Positions 60,214 through 64,000 of a DNA stretch of 64,000 bases are shown piece after piece. Position 1 is the first letter of the stretch; every line of letters starts with the position of its first letter. The DNA is taken from positions 62,001 to 126,000 of the forward strand of contig JASJOS010000005.1 in NCBI GenBank assembly GCA_030068525.1. Reading direction: 5' to 3'. The notes under the pieces are model-generated. The model ran no database searches. It was not told the DNA's origin and was given only the letters and a program-made list of their open reading frames with translations. Both the position numbers and the translations under genes were made by a program. The DNA is from Xanthocytophaga flava. GTDB taxonomy: Bacteria; Bacteroidota; Bacteroidia; Cytophagales; 172606-1.

Positions 60214-61899
60214 CTAGAAGTTAGGGTTTTTAGTAGCAACTTCACTTGTTGAAGGATTCAATACTGATTCGTCAGCAGGCACGTCCCAATAATCAAGGAA
60301 ATTGTAATTAATGGTTGTATTAGTGAAAATAGCACCACCGGCAGTAGCAACTGTATTACCATAGCTTCCACCACCATTGGAGATATCATAAATCCATCCC
60401 CATCTTCTATTATCATAGAAAGATACTCCCCTGAATATCAAAGCCACTCTTCTTTCTTTTACTAATTCTGTTAAAGCGCCTGCTAATGACAAACCTTTAC
60501 CTGCAACTGAAGCAATACCAGCTCCCATATAATTTCTTACATCATCAACATATTTAAGGCCTGCATCTATATTACCCAAACGAATATTGGCCTCTGCCAA
60601 CATCAAAGCATTTTCCTCATAAGAACCAGCGATAAACACTTCATATTCACCTACCGTTTTAGAACCATACATATATACCCCAGCTTCTCCATTTCCACCA
60701 TCAACTAAACTGTGACGAGTAGTAAAGGAATAATTATTCTTATAAGTTGTTGTTTGAACAAAATTATTGGTAAAACGCTTATCACCAGGTTTGAAATTTT
60801 GAATGAAACGTTCACTAATCTTGAATGTTGAGGTAGTATTAACACCAGCAGTAAGAGACGCAGCAGTCCCACCAGAGGCAGTAAAGAATCCATTTGCAGA
60901 AGCACTTCTTCCTGTAAATACGTAATCGCCTTCCTTAATACCATTCGTTGCGTAAGTCAAAACCTCATTCCAATCAGAAGCAGTCATCGTCGTAGTAGAA
61001 GACTTAGTAATAGTAGCATTTGGGTTACCATTAACAAATGGAGAAAGTTTATTTACCAGGATATTTCGTGCAAGCATGGTATTAATGCTACGTTTCCACA
61101 TTTCAGGCGAAGGAACACCACCATTTCCAACCTGACAAAATTCTGGAATCAATTGGCCAAGAACTTCATTATAATCACTGATAGTACTAATTCCATCCAA
61201 TGTTGTTGCTGCCAGTTTGAAATATTCATTCGATTTTTCAATAATGACATCATGTAATACATAATCGCTATTACTTACACTATTAGCACCATTAACATCT
61301 TCAATAATAAGTCCAGAATAGTACATAGAGCCAATAGACGCATAGGCATATCCTTTCCACCAGTAACACCATGCTTTAAATGTATTTGCTTTAGTAGTAG
61401 CGTCACCGGTAAAAGTAATGTTATCTAGTTGGCTCAAAACTACATTGCATGAGTTATTAAGTGCATACATATTCAACCACTGATAATAGGTAGGATTATT
61501 TCCTGCTCCTGTTGCTGGTCTACTGTTATAGGTTCTCAATATACCAATAGAAGGAGATGGGTTTGTAACCTTTGTTCCATCATCAAAAATCATATAATCA
61601 GGTACGCCTACTGTGGTAATCTGGTTATTAGAGGCATCTGCACCTAAATTATCAGCAAGTAACTCATTGTATCCCCATGGCAAAGAAAAATAACTATTTC
61701 CTAACCATCCGTCACCATTATAGAAGCCATTAATATATACTCCTCCTTGCGCCAAAGAAACAAGTCCGGATTGTGTTGTTACATTTTGTTCAACAGTAGG
61801 TTCGTTAGGATTACCAACATCTAATTGATCTTTACAGGCAACTGTTCCCAAAAACACAGCCATGAAAAGAATCAAGGAAGCTAATTTATGTTTATTCAT
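60214..61899 (-). CDS. SusD/RagB family outer-membrane nutrient-binding lipoprotein
   Basis: 561 residues. N-terminal signal with lipobox LGTVACKD (lipidated Cys22). SusD traits follow: helical TPR-like content, EENALMLAEANIRLGNIDAGLKYVDDVRNYMGA, and LTELVKERRVALIFRGVSFYDNRRWGW, the RagB signature near the C-terminus. It binds oligosaccharide or peptide at the cell surface and hands it to the SusC transporter. The gene starts 28 bases after the SusC stop; the pair is a canonical operon. Specificity is not apparent. Confidence 0.95.
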   Translation of the reverse strand: MNKHKLASLILFMAVFLGTVACKDQLDVGNPNEPTVEQNVTTQSGLVSLAQGGVYINGFYNGDGWLGNSYFSLPWGYNELLADNLGADASNNQITTVGVPDYMIFDDGTKVTNPSPSIGILRTYNSRPATGAGNNPTYYQWLNMYALNNSCNVVLSQLDNITFTGDATTKANTFKAWCYWWKGYAYASIGSMYYSGLIIEDVNGANSVSNSDYVLHDVIIEKSNEYFKLAATTLDGISTISDYNEVLGQLIPEFCQVGNGGVPSPEMWKRSINTMLARNILVNKLSPFVNGNPNATITKSSTTTMTASDWNEVLTYATNGIKEGDYVFTGRSASANGFFTASGGTAASLTAGVNTTSTFKISERFIQNFKPGDKRFTNNFVQTTTYKNNYSFTTRHSLVDGGNGEAGVYMYGSKTVGEYEVFIAGSYEENALMLAEANIRLGNIDAGLKYVDDVRNYMGAGIASVAGKGLSLAGALTELVKERRVALIFRGVSFYDNRRWGWIYDISNGGGSYGNTVATAGGAIFTNTTINYNFLDYWDVPADESVLNPSTSEVATKNPNF

Positions 61900-61927
61900 G
61901 ATTTTTATTTTTTAAGATTTTAAGATA

Positions 61928-64000
61928 TTAGAATCCTACATTTAAGCCAATTTGATATGACTTAGTATTGGGTAATGTGCTATGGTCTACACCTCTGTCA
62001 AAAGATGAATTCGCAGAACCAGAACTAATCTCAGGATCCATACCAGTGTATTTAGTCACCGTCAATATATTTCTACCTGTAAATACTAATTGTAATTTCT
62101 TCACAACAGGTGTCTTAATAAACTTCACTAAGTCAATACCCAAAGAGATATTTCTTAATCTTAAGAAAGATGCATTTTCAAGGAAGTAGTCTTTAGTTGC
62201 ATTATTACCTGCACCTCTATCACTTCCCCACAAAGCATAATAAGCACTTCCATAATAGGCCGAATATGCACCTGTCTCTCCATTTATAGTCACCGGTTTT
62301 GCAAAGTCGCCATGGATACCATCTCTATACATCCATTCTTTAGTTTGATTATATAGGTGACTACCATACACCCAGTCAAATTGGAATGACAGTGTTAAAA
62401 AGCTCTTATAAGCTATAGAGTTGATAAATGAAGCATTAAATTTAGGGTTTGGATTGGCTAACGCATATGTCTCGTCTGTGAACTGGATTTGCTTTTTGCT
62501 CTTATTAACTACGCGTCCATCAACAATCTCGTATTGATTTTCATCTGCTTCAGAAATATAACGGGTACCATCTTTGCGTTTAAAATCCAAACTCGTTAAT
62601 GCCTTATATCCGTATATTTGACCAATTATTTGTCCAGGAGTTAAGACTAAGGAAGTACTGCCAGCATTAGAAGTCAGAATAATATCAGAGCCACCAGCAA
62701 TCTTATCTATTTTTGAAACCTGATGACCAAAATTGGTTGTGAAATCCCAGCTTATATCACCTGAATTATATACAGGAATATTCAAGGAAAACTGAACCCC
62801 GTTTGAAGACATCCCGATCGCATTGTTCAACGTTCCGGTAGATCCAGTAGAGGGAGCAGTACTAACTGTATAAATTACATTTTCACTCTTACGTTGCCAG
62901 TAAGCCACAGAACCATTAATAGACTTAAACCACTTTCCATTATGAAGATCTACAGTAAAATCTGTAGCTACTTCAAATTCTTTTGAAACTTCGACTTTCA
63001 AATCTGGATTATTGGAGGTACCAGCAATAGTATAGACCACTTGAGAACCAAGATTTTGCTGACCTAAGGTTGGATAACGATCAAACGCACCTGGCTGAAT
63101 ACCTGCTTGCCCATAAGCTGCTCTCAATTTAAAATAGGGTAGTGTATTAGCGACAGAACTCTCTTTCCAGAAGGTAGAAGGCAAAATATAGCCATCAAAA
63201 TGAGGAAATGTAAATGGTTTGGACCCTCCACCAAATGCTGAAGACCAGTCACTACGAAAACCACCAGTTATACCACCAAAATCTCCAAAATCAATTTTTT
63301 GATTTAGCAAATAACCATAGGTGACAAAAGTCTTTACATAATCTAAAGCAACTGCTTGATCTGAAGTAGATTCCATATTAATAGGAGGAGATAGTGGCAA
63401 ACCAACTCCATAGGTATCATATTCAGTATATTTATTTTTTCTGTAATCAAATGAAATTTGTGTGCTAGTCTGAATAGGTATACTTAAGCCAAAATCTTTC
63501 TCAAAATCTGTCTTGATAAAAGCAGTAGCTAAAAAGTTCTGGAATGTTGTATTATATCTCCAATCAGCAATCTCACCTGTATTATCAGGCGCAAATGTCC
63601 CTGCCCAAGACTCATAGTAATTAGAATTTATGTTTTGAGACTGATTGGTATAAGTCCATCTAGCATGTTCAGTACGATAGTTCAAACCATACTTAGCATC
63701 TAAGTCTAAGAACTTATTAACAGTATAGGTGGCATTAAAGCTCTGGAGTACATCTATTTTATTATCAACACTACTTGCATATTGTTGCTGATAATATGGA
63801 TTATAGGCGTTGATACTTACAAAATCAGCCACTTGATAAGCAGGGCGAGTTCCATCTGCTAGTTTAGCAGTCAGGTCAAAAAATGGAGAAGTATTCAAAA
63901 AACTATAGATAGTACCAATGCTACCTAATGAATTACCTTGCCCATAATAATAATAGCCTGCTGCACCTAAGCCAGGATGAAGATCGTTTTTAGTGTATAC
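61928..64000 (-). CDS. SusC/RagA-type TonB-dependent transporter (partial, 5' part outside)
   Basis: The frame is open to the right edge, so the 691 codons seen are the C-terminal part of a usual ~1000-residue protein; the TTG at 63898 is not its start. The beta-barrel repeats, the closing SYQIGLNVGF with terminal Phe, and segments such as YFLENASFLRLRNISLGIDL and RNILTVTKYTGMDPE are hallmarks of SusC. Plug and carboxypeptidase-like domains lie outside the window. With SusD it imports large nutrients using TonB energy. The substrate cannot be read from this part. Confidence 0.95.
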   Translation of the reverse strand, partial: VYTKNDLHPGLGAAGYYYYGQGNSLGSIGTIYSFLNTSPFFDLTAKLADGTRPAYQVADFVSINAYNPYYQQQYASSVDNKIDVLQSFNATYTVNKFLDLDAKYGLNYRTEHARWTYTNQSQNINSNYYESWAGTFAPDNTGEIADWRYNTTFQNFLATAFIKTDFEKDFGLSIPIQTSTQISFDYRKNKYTEYDTYGVGLPLSPPINMESTSDQAVALDYVKTFVTYGYLLNQKIDFGDFGGITGGFRSDWSSAFGGGSKPFTFPHFDGYILPSTFWKESSVANTLPYFKLRAAYGQAGIQPGAFDRYPTLGQQNLGSQVVYTIAGTSNNPDLKVEVSKEFEVATDFTVDLHNGKWFKSINGSVAYWQRKSENVIYTVSTAPSTGSTGTLNNAIGMSSNGVQFSLNIPVYNSGDISWDFTTNFGHQVSKIDKIAGGSDIILTSNAGSTSLVLTPGQIIGQIYGYKALTSLDFKRKDGTRYISEADENQYEIVDGRVVNKSKKQIQFTDETYALANPNPKFNASFINSIAYKSFLTLSFQFDWVYGSHLYNQTKEWMYRDGIHGDFAKPVTINGETGAYSAYYGSAYYALWGSDRGAGNNATKDYFLENASFLRLRNISLGIDLVKFIKTPVVKKLQLVFTGRNILTVTKYTGMDPEISSGSANSSFDRGVDHSTLPNTKSYQIGLNVGF

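Overview
The window is a stretch of chromosome from a member of the Bacteroidota, most likely a Cytophagales-type bacterium. This rests on a SusC/SusD pair at the right end, Bacteroidota-restricted families (DUF5606, DUF6090, DUF6150, the FtsL-like family), A-rich leaders in place of strong Shine-Dalgarno sites, and several promoters of the TTG-N19-TAnnTTTG type. Genes are mostly single units or short operons on both strands. I see no rRNA, tRNA, CRISPR array, prophage or complete insertion sequence.

Left part (1-17.4 kb): the end of a CocE-type hydrolase, a membrane histidine kinase, and an McrB-type GTPase with no McrC beside it. An 826-base intergenic block follows, holding two copies (A and C) of a palindromic repeat; a third copy (B) lies near 8.4 kb. 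Next come MeaB, an unrecognised coiled-coil protein, a VOC-SRPBCC-EVE operon, an oxidoreductase plus ADP-ribosylglycohydrolase pair, a MESH1-like HD hydrolase, an NlpC/P60 peptidase, YebC, DinB, DUF5606, a Tat-exported sugar isomerase-like protein and pyruvate kinase.

Middle (17.4-50 kb): the acpP-fabF-rnc group, a GT9 glycosyltransferase divergent from an M16 peptidase/O-methyltransferase operon, an MltD-like LysM transglycosylase, and an AT-rich GT-C glycosyltransferase. A two-gene lysine-catabolism module (saccharopine dehydrogenase family plus 2-oxoadipate dioxygenase) sits behind a long leader with a near-perfect promoter. After it lie a 1754-residue exported protein with a Trp-Gly motif linker, PrmA, DUF6150, QueA, an HAD protein, an ABC-F ATPase, OsmC, a nitronate monooxygenase and a Crp-like regulator. 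A 331-base array of degenerate, exactly 28-base-phased repeats separates that regulator from a GluQ-like synthetase. Pth, an alpha/beta hydrolase and a hybrid histidine kinase complete the section.

Right part (50-64 kb): an acyl-carrier-like protein lacking the phosphopantetheine serine, a TetR-TolC-MFP-RND efflux operon, a 2Fe-2S thioredoxin-like protein, the ftsL-rsmH fragment of the dcw cluster, a secreted esterase, and a SusD/SusC nutrient-uptake pair whose SusC runs off the window.

The strongest leads for something undescribed are the 28-base phased array, the compensating hairpin repeat family, the serine-less ACP-like protein and the giant WG-motif exported protein.
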